Shown: positions 1 through 5,934, numbered from the stretch's first letter. The stretch: DNA of 7,755 bases from Candidatus Epulonipiscium sp. (GCA_012841565.1 DUUM01000201.1:1-7755), one strand, 5' to 3'. Translations and numbers: made by a program. Notes: generated by a model from the letters alone, not told the origin.

Positions 1-294
1 GAAGTAGAATATTCCACGGAAATAATAACTAAGTTTATAAGGAGGGATATGCTTATGGGATCAACATTATTTAATGAATGGGTAAAAGAAGAAAGAGACG
101 AGGCGGCGGTAAAAGAAGTTATAAGAAATACTACAGAAGTACTCGTAACTAAATTTGGTGTAGTAGATGAAGATTTATTGACTAAGATTAGAAATATTAA
201 AAGTAAAACTATGTTAGATCAATTATTTAAGCAATCTTTGATCATATCTACTGTAGAAGAATTTGAGAAAATGGTAGATAGGGCAATCAAATAG
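1..294 (+). CDS. 3' end of a DUF4351 / Rpn-nuclease-like protein (5' partial)
   Basis: The frame is open from the first base to a TAG at 292, so this is probably the C-terminal part of a longer protein starting outside the window. The visible 97 residues are charged and helical: a WVKEERDEAA helix, then a tail of the pattern L-x-x-KFG-x-x-x-x-x-L-x-x-KI, ending in VEEFEKMV. That tail resembles the C-terminal DUF4351-type segment found behind PD-(D/E)XK nucleases of the Rpn/YhgA-like (putative transposase) family; this is family resemblance from memory, not a search result. The catalytic nuclease part is not in view. A near-perfect AAGGAGG at 39-45 lies 9 bases before an in-frame ATG at 55, so a separately translated 79-residue protein is the alternative. 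An intrinsic terminator follows 47 bases after the stop. I am confident that it is coding, but only moderately so about the family. Confidence 0.55.
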   Translation, partial: EVEYSTEIITKFIRRDMLMGSTLFNEWVKEERDEAAVKEVIRNTTEVLVTKFGVVDEDLLTKIRNIKSKTMLDQLFKQSLIISTVEEFEKMVDRAIK

Positions 295-341
295 AATGTT
301 ATGTCTTATCATATGATGGGCTAATTAGTAGTTTGTTTTGG

Positions 342-378
342 AAAGAGTCCAAGGTCGAAATCCTGAGGGCTCTTTTTT
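342..378 (+). terminator. Intrinsic terminator
   Basis: AAAGAGTCC (342-350) pairs with GGGCTCTTT (367-375) over 9 pairs, including one G-T, around a 16-base loop, and the stem runs into a T tract (372-378). It closes the transcription unit of the gene ending at 294 and isolates it from the remnant downstream. Confidence 0.75.
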
Positions 379-426
379 GCACTTTCTGGCAAGCTTAAGG
401 TGTATTCCATTAATTCCATCGCTTAA

Positions 427-768
427 CATAGTACTCCTAGTTCCTGTGGTCTATCACTAGATGGTGATAATCGTGCTTCATACCCAATATTATCAGTTGA
501 TATTGACTCAGTAGAAGTAGTAGAGGGAAAAGTTGAGTACGATATTAATGAAACTATAAGTTATACTCAGAAGGACGGAAGCTTTGATGAATCTAAACAT
601 TGGTACGAAGCTGTGTTTACAATACTTAGATATGGAACAGAAGAACTAACATTTCTCTTTGAACATATTAATCATATAGCAAAAGAGATGGGAGATACAT
701 CATTTCCATATAGTAATAAAGTATGGAAAAGGGCAATGAGCTGTTGGAATGGATATGCCACTAGTTAA
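427..768 (+). pseudogene. Start-less remnant of an unrecognised gene
   Basis: A 113-codon stretch is open between an in-frame TAA at 424-426 and a TAA at 766-768, but has no ATG, GTG or TTG start with a ribosome site at its 5' side; the first in-frame ATG lies near 688. Codon choice and composition look protein-coding: an acidic stretch DIDSVEVVEGKVEYDI is followed by a helical part YGTEELTFLFEHINHIAKEM and a Trp-rich end VWKRAMSCWNGYATS. It contains no transmembrane segment or signal peptide, and I do not recognise the family. The sequence just before 427 is unrelated in all frames and carries the terminator of the preceding gene, so the 5' part appears deleted. It is probably a gene fragment. 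With the terminator, it accounts for the roughly 530 bases between 295 and 827. Confidence 0.45.
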
Positions 769-827
769 CGAGATATTTATAAAATATTGATAGTAGCAAA
801 GCTTATTTATATAATAGGAGGAAACAT

Positions 828-1475
828 ATGGGGTTTGTTTTTGTCTTAACCAAGTATAATGATGTATCATTCAAGCAACAAGTGAGTAAGGTATTAGAAA
901 AAAGAACAGAATTGGTCTCAAGAAACATACACCCTCAAGGATGGAAATATGTAGATAAAATGAATTCAAAGGAAAACGCCACTGAAGAAGTCCTAAAAAA
1001 GCGACGTAGTAGATATAAAATATATGGTGTATTGTTACTACTACTAGGAGTTTTTCTATTAATTCCTTCTTTAATGGCACCCAAAGAAATGCTAATACCG
1101 TTAGTAGTAGGCGCCTTTGCAGCTTGCAGTGGCGTATTATGTTTTAGACCTAGAAAAAAGTTTAAAAAGATAAAGTTAACATCATTTGATAAAGCTGCAA
1201 TAAAGTTATTTAGTGAATATGCAGAAATACATACAGTTAAGGTAACTGTTAGCTTTACGGATGATCAAGTTAAACTAATGGAAAACATTACAATAGACTA
1301 TGATGAAATAGAAAAGGTTTTCATTACAGAAGATTTATTAGTATTAATTTGGAATGAAAGAATTACTGTTTTACAAAAGAAAGATTTATCGTCTTGCAAC
1401 GTGGAAGAATTTATAAACTTTATTACAAATAAATCGCACAATTTATTTAAAGTAGTGGATATTTTACACACATAA
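828..1475 (+). CDS. YcxB-like two-helix membrane protein
   Basis: This is a 215-residue protein starting at ATG with AGGAGG 6 bases upstream (816-821). The first 60 residues are soluble and basic. Two hydrophobic helices follow at about residues 65-83 (VLLLLLGVFLLIPSLM) and 88-106, joined by a very short loop. The next stretch, RPRKKFKKIK, is strongly basic and should lie in the cytoplasm by the positive-inside rule. The C-terminal 90 residues form a predicted beta-rich domain of the pattern VSFTDDQVKLMENITIDYDEIEKV, ending in a helix. This arrangement, a helical hairpin plus a PH-like C-terminal domain, is that of the YcxB-like family of Firmicutes, whose biochemical role is unknown. The gene appears intact and stands alone between a remnant upstream and a separate promoter downstream. 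The family call is moderate; the membrane topology is clear. Confidence 0.7.
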   Translation: MGFVFVLTKYNDVSFKQQVSKVLEKRTELVSRNIHPQGWKYVDKMNSKENATEEVLKKRRSRYKIYGVLLLLLGVFLLIPSLMAPKEMLIPLVVGAFAACSGVLCFRPRKKFKKIKLTSFDKAAIKLFSEYAEIHTVKVTVSFTDDQVKLMENITIDYDEIEKVFITEDLLVLIWNERITVLQKKDLSSCNVEEFINFITNKSHNLFKVVDILHT

Positions 1476-1478
1476 AAA

Positions 1479-1487
1479 TGATATAAT
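1479..1487 (+). promoter_or_regulatory. Extended -10 promoter of the YdeI-like gene
   Basis: TGATATAAT gives a consensus extended -10 (TG-n-TATAAT). No good -35 hexamer is present at 16-18 bases, which extended -10 promoters tolerate. Predicted initiation near 1494 leaves AAGGAGG (1507-1513) and the ATG at 1520 in a short normal leader. Confidence 0.55.
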
Positions 1488-1519
1488 ACTAGTGCAATAG
1501 ATAAAAAAGGAGGATTCTA

Positions 1520-1958
1520 ATGGTGATTGTTTTCGAAGCAAAATTAGATAAGATTAAATCACGACAAGTCATAAGACTACCCTTGGACTCAAGTGAAAGA
1601 TTACCTTCTAGAGGCATGGTTATGGTTCAAGGAACAATAAATAATATAAGTTTTCAAGCGCCGTTAGAACCAGATGGAAAAGGTAGTCATTGGATAGATA
1701 TAAGTTCTTCATTGAGTGATGAAGCTGGAATAGCTATAAATGACAATTTGGTTTTAAATATAGAGTCCACTAATGAATGGCTGGAACCCGAAATTCCAGA
1801 AGATATAATAAATGCTATTGTTAAATCAGACAACTTGACTCAGTGGGACTCTGTTACTACAAAAGGGTGACAAAAGACCTTGTTGTTTTGACACCACTCG
1901 TTGTACAGTAAATGAAGTGTCAAAATCGGGTGTGCTGTTAGGTTTAAATGAGCTTTAA
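1520..1958 (+). pseudogene. YdeI/OmpD-associated (DUF1905) family gene, internally deleted and frameshifted
   Basis: The first frame runs from ATG 1520 (AAGGAGG 6 bases upstream) to TGA 1868-1870, 116 residues. It shows the DUF1905 beta-barrel pattern: FEAKL, RLPLDSSERLPSRGMV, VQGTINNISFQAPLEPDGKGSHWI, then the linker EPEIPEDI. It should continue with a Trp- and Arg-rich helical section but stops shortly after QWDSV. In another frame, 1863-1956 reads KRPCCFDTTRC followed by VSKSGVLLG, which I recognise as the extreme C-terminal tail of the same family. So about 30-40 codons between the two parts are missing and the join is out of frame. Short direct repeats ACAAAAG (1859-1865 and 1870-1876) lie at the junction. 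The truncated 116-residue product may still be made. The biochemical role of the family is poorly defined. Confidence 0.8.
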
Positions 1959-1974
1959 ACGTATAGGGGGATTG

Positions 1975-2241
1975 ATGAACATGTTCGTTAGGAATAGATC
2001 TAAAATTGGATTAGTGATTGTTGTATGTATTATTTTATACATAGGCTATGTACTGCAAAACCCTGCTAATCAATTGTTGACAGACGTAGAAATACAAACG
2101 TTCATTGATAATAAAGGGATTACACCTATTTTAGTTCAAAATATAGGTGAATCATATACAGCTATTATATTTGAAAATGATTCAGGATCAGAAAAAGATA
2201 TGTATTATATTTTTAGAGATAAAAAAGGAACAATTAGATAA
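1975..2241 (+). CDS. Small membrane-anchored protein of unknown function
   Basis: I chose ATG 1975 (88 residues) because AGGGGG at 1965-1970 lies just upstream; ATG 1981 has better spacing, and the in-frame ATG at 1948 has no ribosome site and lies inside the tail of the preceding pseudogene. After RNRSK comes a single hydrophobic helix, IGLVIVVCIILYIGYVL (about residues 11-27), with positive charge on its N-terminal side, so it is an uncleaved signal anchor with the remaining 60 residues outside. The exterior part, FIDNKGITPILVQNIGESYTA onward, looks like two or three beta strands and ends abruptly in a basic tail. It could be the truncated N-terminus of a larger secreted beta-propeller-like protein, but no downstream continuation is visible. 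Family not recognised. Confidence 0.5.
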   Translation: MNMFVRNRSKIGLVIVVCIILYIGYVLQNPANQLLTDVEIQTFIDNKGITPILVQNIGESYTAIIFENDSGSEKDMYYIFRDKKGTIR

Positions 2242-2265
2242 AAATTTTATAAGGAGGATTAGCAT

Positions 2266-3144
2266 ATGGGGAAAAAAGCTGAACTACTTTTGCCGTGTCA
2301 ATGTGAATTAGGGGAAGGTCCCTTATATTGTGAAGTGAAAAACAAGCTTTATTGGATTGATATTGTCGCCAAGCAATTACATGAACTTGCCTTAAAAAGC
2401 CAAGTACATAGTGTGCTTGACTTACCAGAAGCACCAGGAACAATTGGATTTAACGAAAATGGGAAAATGATGATTTTTCTGGCGGATGGCTTATATCAAA
2501 TAGATGCTGATGAGACATTAAGCTTTATTAATAGGCCTGATGACATGGATCATACATTGAGATTTAATGATGGAAAGGTTGATCCGTGGGGCAGATTTGT
2601 CGTAGGAACCATGGAAAAAGACGGTGCAGGTAACAAAGAGATAACGAAGGGTAGCTTGTATTTGGTTCATAAGGATGGTCGTTTTGAAAACATAGGACCT
2701 AAACAGTTTCATATTCCAAATGGAATGGCATGGACTGAGGATGAGAAATTTTTCTATCATGTGGACACGGTTAAAGAAGGTGTCTTTAGATATGAATATA
2801 ATACAAAGAAGCAGTTGGTTAATAAAGTTAAAATCATTGATTTTACAAATGAGGTCGGTTCCCCAGACGGGTTAACGATGGATAAAGAAGGCATGTTATG
2901 GATTGCCAATTGGGGGGGGGCTCGTGTAAGTCATTGGGACCCGATTAAGGGTGAAAAGCTAGGAGAAGTATTGGTAGGAAGTAAGAATGTAACATCCTGT
3001 GCATTTGGTGGTGCTGATTATCAGACGCTTTTTATTACCACAGCCGCGGTAGGTGGGAATAGGGAGAATGCTTTGAAAGGTGAGGGGGGATTGTATCACT
3101 ATCAACCACGGATTGGTGGTCGTAAAGATTATAAGTATAGATAA
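2266..3144 (+). CDS. SMP-30/gluconolactonase/LRE family protein
   Basis: This is a full-length 292-residue protein; AAGGAGG (2251-2257) lies 8 bases before its ATG. It is a six-bladed beta-propeller lactonase of the SMP-30/regucalcin family, which binds one divalent metal and hydrolyses sugar lactones such as gluconolactone. The expected metal and substrate residues are all visible: Glu17 in CELGEGPLY, Arg99 and Asn101 in RFNDGK, Asn152 in HIPNGMAW, and the general base Asp201 in GSPDGLT. The N-terminal strand LYWIDI and the late blade WIANWGGARVSHWDPIKG are typical. There is no signal peptide, so the protein is cytoplasmic. The substrate cannot be read from the neighbours, since no sugar dehydrogenase, kinase or uptake system is adjacent. 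A run of nine G (2912-2920) within the WGGA codons is a potential slippage site. The reading frame is intact as given. Confidence 0.92.
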   Translation: MGKKAELLLPCQCELGEGPLYCEVKNKLYWIDIVAKQLHELALKSQVHSVLDLPEAPGTIGFNENGKMMIFLADGLYQIDADETLSFINRPDDMDHTLRFNDGKVDPWGRFVVGTMEKDGAGNKEITKGSLYLVHKDGRFENIGPKQFHIPNGMAWTEDEKFFYHVDTVKEGVFRYEYNTKKQLVNKVKIIDFTNEVGSPDGLTMDKEGMLWIANWGGARVSHWDPIKGEKLGEVLVGSKNVTSCAFGGADYQTLFITTAAVGGNRENALKGEGGLYHYQPRIGGRKDYKYR

Positions 3145-3160
3145 ATTTGATTATCTAAAA

Positions 3161-3172
3161 ACAATGTATTGT
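3161..3172. promoter_or_regulatory. ACAAT-GT-ATTGT inverted repeat before the ABC remnant
   Basis: A 5-2-5 inverted repeat sits in the 52-base gap between the SMP-30 stop and the ABC start, 24 bases before the ATG at 3197. Position and symmetry fit an operator, but no clear promoter accompanies it, and so short a palindrome can occur by chance. Confidence 0.25.
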
Positions 3173-3196
3173 CATCTTTGAAATGGGGGAATAAAA

Positions 3197-3489
3197 ATGA
3201 CTTCAGTTATAAAAGTTGAAAATTTACAAAAAAATATGGAGAAAACATCGTATTAAAAGGGGTGTCTTTTGAGGTTAAAAAAGGAGAAGTTTTTGCACTT
3301 CTTGGAACTAATGGAGCGGGGAAAACAACTGCCCTTGAATGTATTGAGGGTGTACGTAAATTTGATAGTGGCCATATATCCATAGACGGAAAACTTGGCG
3401 TGCAGCTTCAGTCAACATCACTTCCGGAGAATATTAAAATTATAGAGGCATTAACATTATTTTCTAAATGGGGTTTTTTCATCAATTAA
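3197..3489 (+). pseudogene. ABC transporter ATPase, N-terminal third, frameshifted and truncated
   Basis: Translation would start at ATG 3197, 7 bases after GGGGG, reading MTSVIKVENLQK. It then meets seven A (3228-3234) where eight would keep frame, and ends at TAA 3254-3256. The true frame resumes at 3235 as YGENIVLKGVSFEVKKGE and contains Walker A in LLGTNGAGKTT and a Q-loop (LGVQLQSTSL). After ALTLFSKW, near 3470, homology stops; the frame adds GFFIN and ends at 3487-3489. The ABC signature motif, Walker B, D-loop and H-loop are absent. About 90 of an expected roughly 300 residues remain, resembling ATPases paired with ABC-2 multidrug or antibiotic exporters. A -1 slip on AAAAAAT could restore frame, but the missing domain makes the product non-functional. 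Confidence 0.85.
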
Positions 3490-4075
3490 CCCTGATTCAA
3501 AGCAGACTTTAATTCAATCAATGACCGTTTTTGCAGTGACTATGGGGGCGTTTCTAGGTTCTCCAATACCTTTAGTAAAATTATATGGTAGTGATATAAA
3601 AAAGGCATATAAGGTTGGGGGAATACCACTAGGTATAGCTATCATCAATAACTTAATATCTGGTTTTATTCATCTTTTTGTAGTAAGTCTCATTATTTTC
3701 TTTACAGCCCCAATTATTTTTAAAGCATGGGTACCGGAGAATTTACTATTATATTTTATAGTTCTTGCAATATTTATTTTTACTTGTTTATTGGTTGCGA
3801 CGGTTTTGGGGCTAATAGTAAAAGATGTAGATAAATTGACTATGGTATCGCAACTTTTATTTTTACCATCCCTCATGCTATCTGGCATAATGTTTCCTTC
3901 TGAATTATTACCAGGAGCATTTGAATACTTAGGTAAGATATTTCCGGCCACTTGGGGATATATAAATATGAACAAGGGTAGTTTTTCTGAATTAACTATG
4001 TTTCCCTTTTTATTAATTATAATTGTAACAATTGCAATTATAACGGTTAAAATTAAATACTTAGAAGAAGATTAA
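3473..4075 (+). pseudogene. ABC-2 type exporter permease, C-terminal part
   Basis: The frame is open into VFSSINPDSKQTLIQS before ATG 3521 and runs to TAA 4073-4075, about 200 residues. Typical ABC-2 permeases of this type are around 240 residues or more, so the N-terminal helix and part of the first extracellular loop are missing. It contains five hydrophobic segments (from 3521: residues about 2-18, 37-62, 73-100, 107-130 and 155-177) and the family hallmark LPSLMLSGIMFPSELLP before the last helix. No ribosome site precedes ATG 3521, which lies inside the conserved domain and not at a natural start. It directly abuts the broken ATPase in another frame, so one deletion removed the 3' two-thirds of the ATPase gene and the 5' end of this one. 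It was probably a drug or antibiotic exporter; the remnant is very unlikely to transport anything. Confidence 0.82.
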
Positions 4076-4308
4076 TTAATTTTTGAAATATGGGCTGTTG
4101 GAAAGGTAATATTAAAAGGTGAAACCCGGATAATTGCAATGGGGTGAATCAGTGTAATGACTTGGTGCTTTGGGAGCTCGTGCCTAGCAGCTTCAAAAAA
4201 ACCTTGAATAGCGTGTTTGGTTCCAGAGTAAAGAGCGTAACCTGGTAGTGGTAAATAACTAATAGCACTAGCTGTTACAACAAATTGAAAGGGTTTATTT
4301 TCTTTTAT
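4072..4308 (-). pseudogene. Short-chain dehydrogenase (SDR) fragment
   Basis: The minus strand is open between in-frame stops at 4309-4311 and 4072-4074 and encodes KPFQFVVTASAISYLPLPG followed by YALYSGTKHAIQGFFEAARHE. This is the catalytic core of a classical SDR: Ser in the ASAIS strand, then Tyr and Lys in YSGTK (YxxxK), then the helix and strand leading to HPIAI. The N-terminal Rossmann part with the TGxxxGIG cofactor loop, roughly 130 residues, is missing. The part after HPIAI looks shortened, running into PFNITFPTAH and then a stop overlapping the permease stop. It has no start codon or ribosome site and begins inside the last codons of the MarR gene. It was probably the third gene of the oxidoreductase-MarR group, now reduced to about 78 codons. 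Confidence 0.8.
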
Positions 4309-4736
4309 TTATTTTCTTTGAGTCCTAGTAATTGTTCTAAATGAAATAGGGTTTCTAAGATTTCTTTTGTACGCTGTGTGCCAAGGTCTTCAGCCGCAGT
4401 TTCAATGACCGAGTGATGGAAGTCGTCTATTTTTTCCATACGGGCTTTTCCTTGGGCTGTAATTGCAATAGATTTAACTCTTTTGTCATCTTGATTTGTA
4501 AAACGTACCACAAGTTCTTTTTTTACAAGTCCATCAACAAGTCTTGTAGCCTGAAACGCCTTTATTTCAAGGAGGGTTGTCACAAGCCCCATGCTACACT
4601 CTTTATGAATAAGCAAGTTTTTAAGAAGTAGCATTTCTTGCCAGGAAATCGAAAATTCCTCCAGTTCTTTTTGCTCGAATTTATAAATTGTTTGTAAAAA
4701 CTCAAAAAGCGCCTCTTTAACGAAGGTTTTATCCAC
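4305..4736 (-). CDS. MarR-family transcriptional regulator
   Basis: I start at GTG 4736-4734 (143 residues) because GAGG lies 6 bases upstream and the mapped promoter is just before it. The longer frame back to 4841 would translate the promoter and a terminator hairpin. The protein has the MarR winged-helix layout: dimerisation helix FVKEALFEFLQTIYKFEQKE, HTH with recognition helix KAFQATRLVDGLVKKELV (about residues 60-76), beta-wing NQDDKRVKSIAIT (83-93) with the conserved D-x-R, and C-terminal dimerisation helices ending LGLKENK. Such proteins bind palindromes as dimers and release on binding phenolics, oxidants or drugs. It sits between an old-yellow-enzyme gene and a dehydrogenase remnant, so it may sense a related electrophile or aromatic. 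A TTGCA-AAG-TGCAA palindrome overlaps its own -35, suggesting autorepression. Confidence 0.88.
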   Translation of the reverse strand: MDKTFVKEALFEFLQTIYKFEQKELEEFSISWQEMLLLKNLLIHKECSMGLVTTLLEIKAFQATRLVDGLVKKELVVRFTNQDDKRVKSIAITAQGKARMEKIDDFHHSVIETAAEDLGTQRTKEILETLFHLEQLLGLKENK

Positions 4737-4765
4737 TATCCACCTCTTTGTACTGTGATATAAAT

Positions 4766-4794
4766 AGTATAATTTACTTAGTTGCAAAGTGCAA
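4766..4794 (-). promoter_or_regulatory. Sigma-A promoter of the marR gene
   Basis: On the minus strand TTGCAC (4794-4789) is followed by a 17-base spacer and TATACT (4771-4766). Initiation near 4759 leaves a leader of about 22 bases that contains the ribosome site before the GTG at 4736. This placement rules out the longer start at 4841. Confidence 0.7.
4782..4794. promoter_or_regulatory. Candidate MarR operator overlapping the -35
   Basis: TTGCA-AAG-TGCAA is a perfect 5-3-5 inverted repeat covering the -35 hexamer of the marR promoter. Size and symmetry fit a MarR dimer site, and binding there would block RNA polymerase. The same TTTGCA half-sites recur 28 bases away in the hairpin at 4822-4839. 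Confidence 0.5.
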
Positions 4795-4807
4795 ACAAAT
4801 AAATTAT

Positions 4808-4850
4808 AAAAAAAGTTGATCGTTTGCAAAAATGCAAACAATCAACTTTT
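4808..4850 (-). terminator. Intrinsic terminator of the oxidoreductase gene
   Basis: Arms 4811-4828 and 4833-4850 form an 18-base-pair helix around a 4-base loop. In the minus-strand RNA the one irregular pair (4840/4821) is a U-G wobble, and the helix ends in seven U (4814-4808). It begins 10 bases after the oxidoreductase stop. Its apex carries TTTGCA-AAAA-TGCAAA, related to the candidate MarR operator. Confidence 0.85.
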
Positions 4851-4860
4851 GTGTGACTTG

Positions 4861-5895
4861 TTATTTGCGTGTTGGACAATTATTTGCTTTACTAAACCAC
4901 CCACAAGGCCTACATCCTAAACAATTTATAATATCATCTTCTTTTATATGATTTACAAAATTAGAGTCTGCTAACTGCGCTCTACCCATAGCAACAAAAT
5001 CCACTAGATTGTGGTCTATTAGATATCTGGCTTGTTCCGGTTTTTTAATTGCATTTACAGCAATAACAGGTATACTGACGTGTTCCTTTATTTTAGTAGC
5101 GCCGTAGACAATCCAGTTACATGGGAAATCTTTAGGTAATTCCACATCAATAAAGGTGTTATCGAAACCGGTGGAAATATGAAGATAATCCATCCCCATA
5201 CCTTGGAATTTCTTTGCCATTTCAATACTCGTTTCCAAATCATTCTCGTTACAACCCATTCTAATGCCCACAATAAAATCATCACTAACATGATCTTTAA
5301 TATCCTTTACAATTTTCAATCGATTATCAAGGCTCCCACCATAAAGATCAGTTCGTTTGTTTACCTTATTTGAAAAGAACTGTGTAAAAAGGTATCCGTG
5401 AGCGCCATGAAGTTCAATCCCATCAAACCCAGCTTTTTGGGCTCTTATGGCTCCCGCTATAAAGTCTTGGTGTATTTGATTAATCTCATCTTGTGTAATG
5501 GCCCTAGCAGATAGCCTCCCATCATCATAGGCTGAGGATGAGATAGTATCTTCAGTAACGGCCTTTGGAACTTTAAGCCCCGCATGATGGATTTGTATAA
5601 AAACCTTGGTATTATTGTCGTGGCAAACCTTTGCGATTTGACTTAAGCCGTCTATAAACTGATCATCCCATATGCCGAGTTGATCCACTGATAGCCGTCC
5701 ATCTTTAGAAACAGCAGCAGCTTCTACAATAATTAACCCTGGGCCACCTTTTGCGATTCCCTCATAGTGTTTTATATTTTTTTCGGATACAAAATTATCA
5801 CTTGTGGCAGTCCCAAAGCAAACCATTGGTGGCAATACAATTCTGTTTTTAAGTTCTAAATTTTTGATTTCATGTGATGTAAATAATGAGTCCAT
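4861..5895 (-). CDS. Old yellow enzyme family NADH:flavin oxidoreductase
   Basis: I start at ATG 5895-5893 (344 residues), 9 bases after AAAGG; an upstream TTG at 5904 directly abuts that site and is too close. The protein is a single FMN-binding TIM barrel (COG1902). It shows the first strand NRIVLPPMVCFGT, QIHHAGL (about 102-108), the catalytic and FMN region ELHGAHGYLFTQFFS (162-175) followed by N-KRTD-YGGS-NR, the strand VGIRMG with the FMN-contacting Arg, and the phosphate-binding end VAMGRAQLAD. The C-terminus ends in CLGCRPC and, eight residues on, another Cys (about 325, 328, 331, 340), a likely Fe-S ligand set spaced more tightly than in the classical 2,4-dienoyl-CoA reductase. There is no C-terminal NAD(P)H dehydrogenase domain, so electrons must come from elsewhere or directly from NAD(P)H. 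Likely substrates are enoates or other activated alkenes. It has its own promoter and terminator. Confidence 0.92.
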   Translation of the reverse strand: MDSLFTSHEIKNLELKNRIVLPPMVCFGTATSDNFVSEKNIKHYEGIAKGGPGLIIVEAAAVSKDGRLSVDQLGIWDDQFIDGLSQIAKVCHDNNTKVFIQIHHAGLKVPKAVTEDTISSSAYDDGRLSARAITQDEINQIHQDFIAGAIRAQKAGFDGIELHGAHGYLFTQFFSNKVNKRTDLYGGSLDNRLKIVKDIKDHVSDDFIVGIRMGCNENDLETSIEMAKKFQGMGMDYLHISTGFDNTFIDVELPKDFPCNWIVYGATKIKEHVSIPVIAVNAIKKPEQARYLIDHNLVDFVAMGRAQLADSNFVNHIKEDDIINCLGCRPCGWFSKANNCPTRK

Positions 5896-5934
5896 TTTAT
5901 CCAACCTTTCATAGTCTAATTAATGATATCTACT

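Noticed and set aside
787..815. TTGATA-17-TATAAT, a near-consensus sigma-A promoter before the YcxB-like gene
   Set aside because: The -10 directly abuts the AGGAGG at 816-821, so transcription would start near 822, after the ribosome site. The message would be nearly leaderless, so it is unlikely to drive this gene.
871..1080. Minus-strand 69-codon open frame within the YcxB-like gene
   Set aside because: It is antisense to a well-supported gene, has no ribosome site, and its hydrophobic residues come from the complement of the same AT-rich DNA.
1948..1974. Upstream ATG 1948 for the small anchored protein
   Set aside because: No ribosome site precedes it and it lies within the recovered tail of the YdeI-like pseudogene; the G-rich site precedes 1975/1981 instead.
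3197..3489. Programmed -1 frameshift making a functional ATPase
   Set aside because: Even with the slip, the ABC signature motif, Walker B and everything downstream are deleted, so the heptamer is more likely a by-product of decay.
3670..3975. Minus-strand 101-codon open frame across the permease remnant
   Set aside because: The plus strand carries clear ABC-2 permease motifs; the antisense frame has no family resemblance or start signal.
4413..4631. Plus-strand 72-codon open frame opposite marR
   Set aside because: It is antisense to the conserved winged-helix region, with no ribosome site.
4737..4841. N-terminal extension of the MarR protein to ATG 4841
   Set aside because: It would translate the marR promoter, operator and part of the oxidoreductase terminator. 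The GTG at 4736 has a ribosome site and gives the usual family length.
5896..5904. TTG start of the oxidoreductase
   Set aside because: It sits immediately next to the AAAGG ribosome site with no spacing; the ATG three codons later is well placed.
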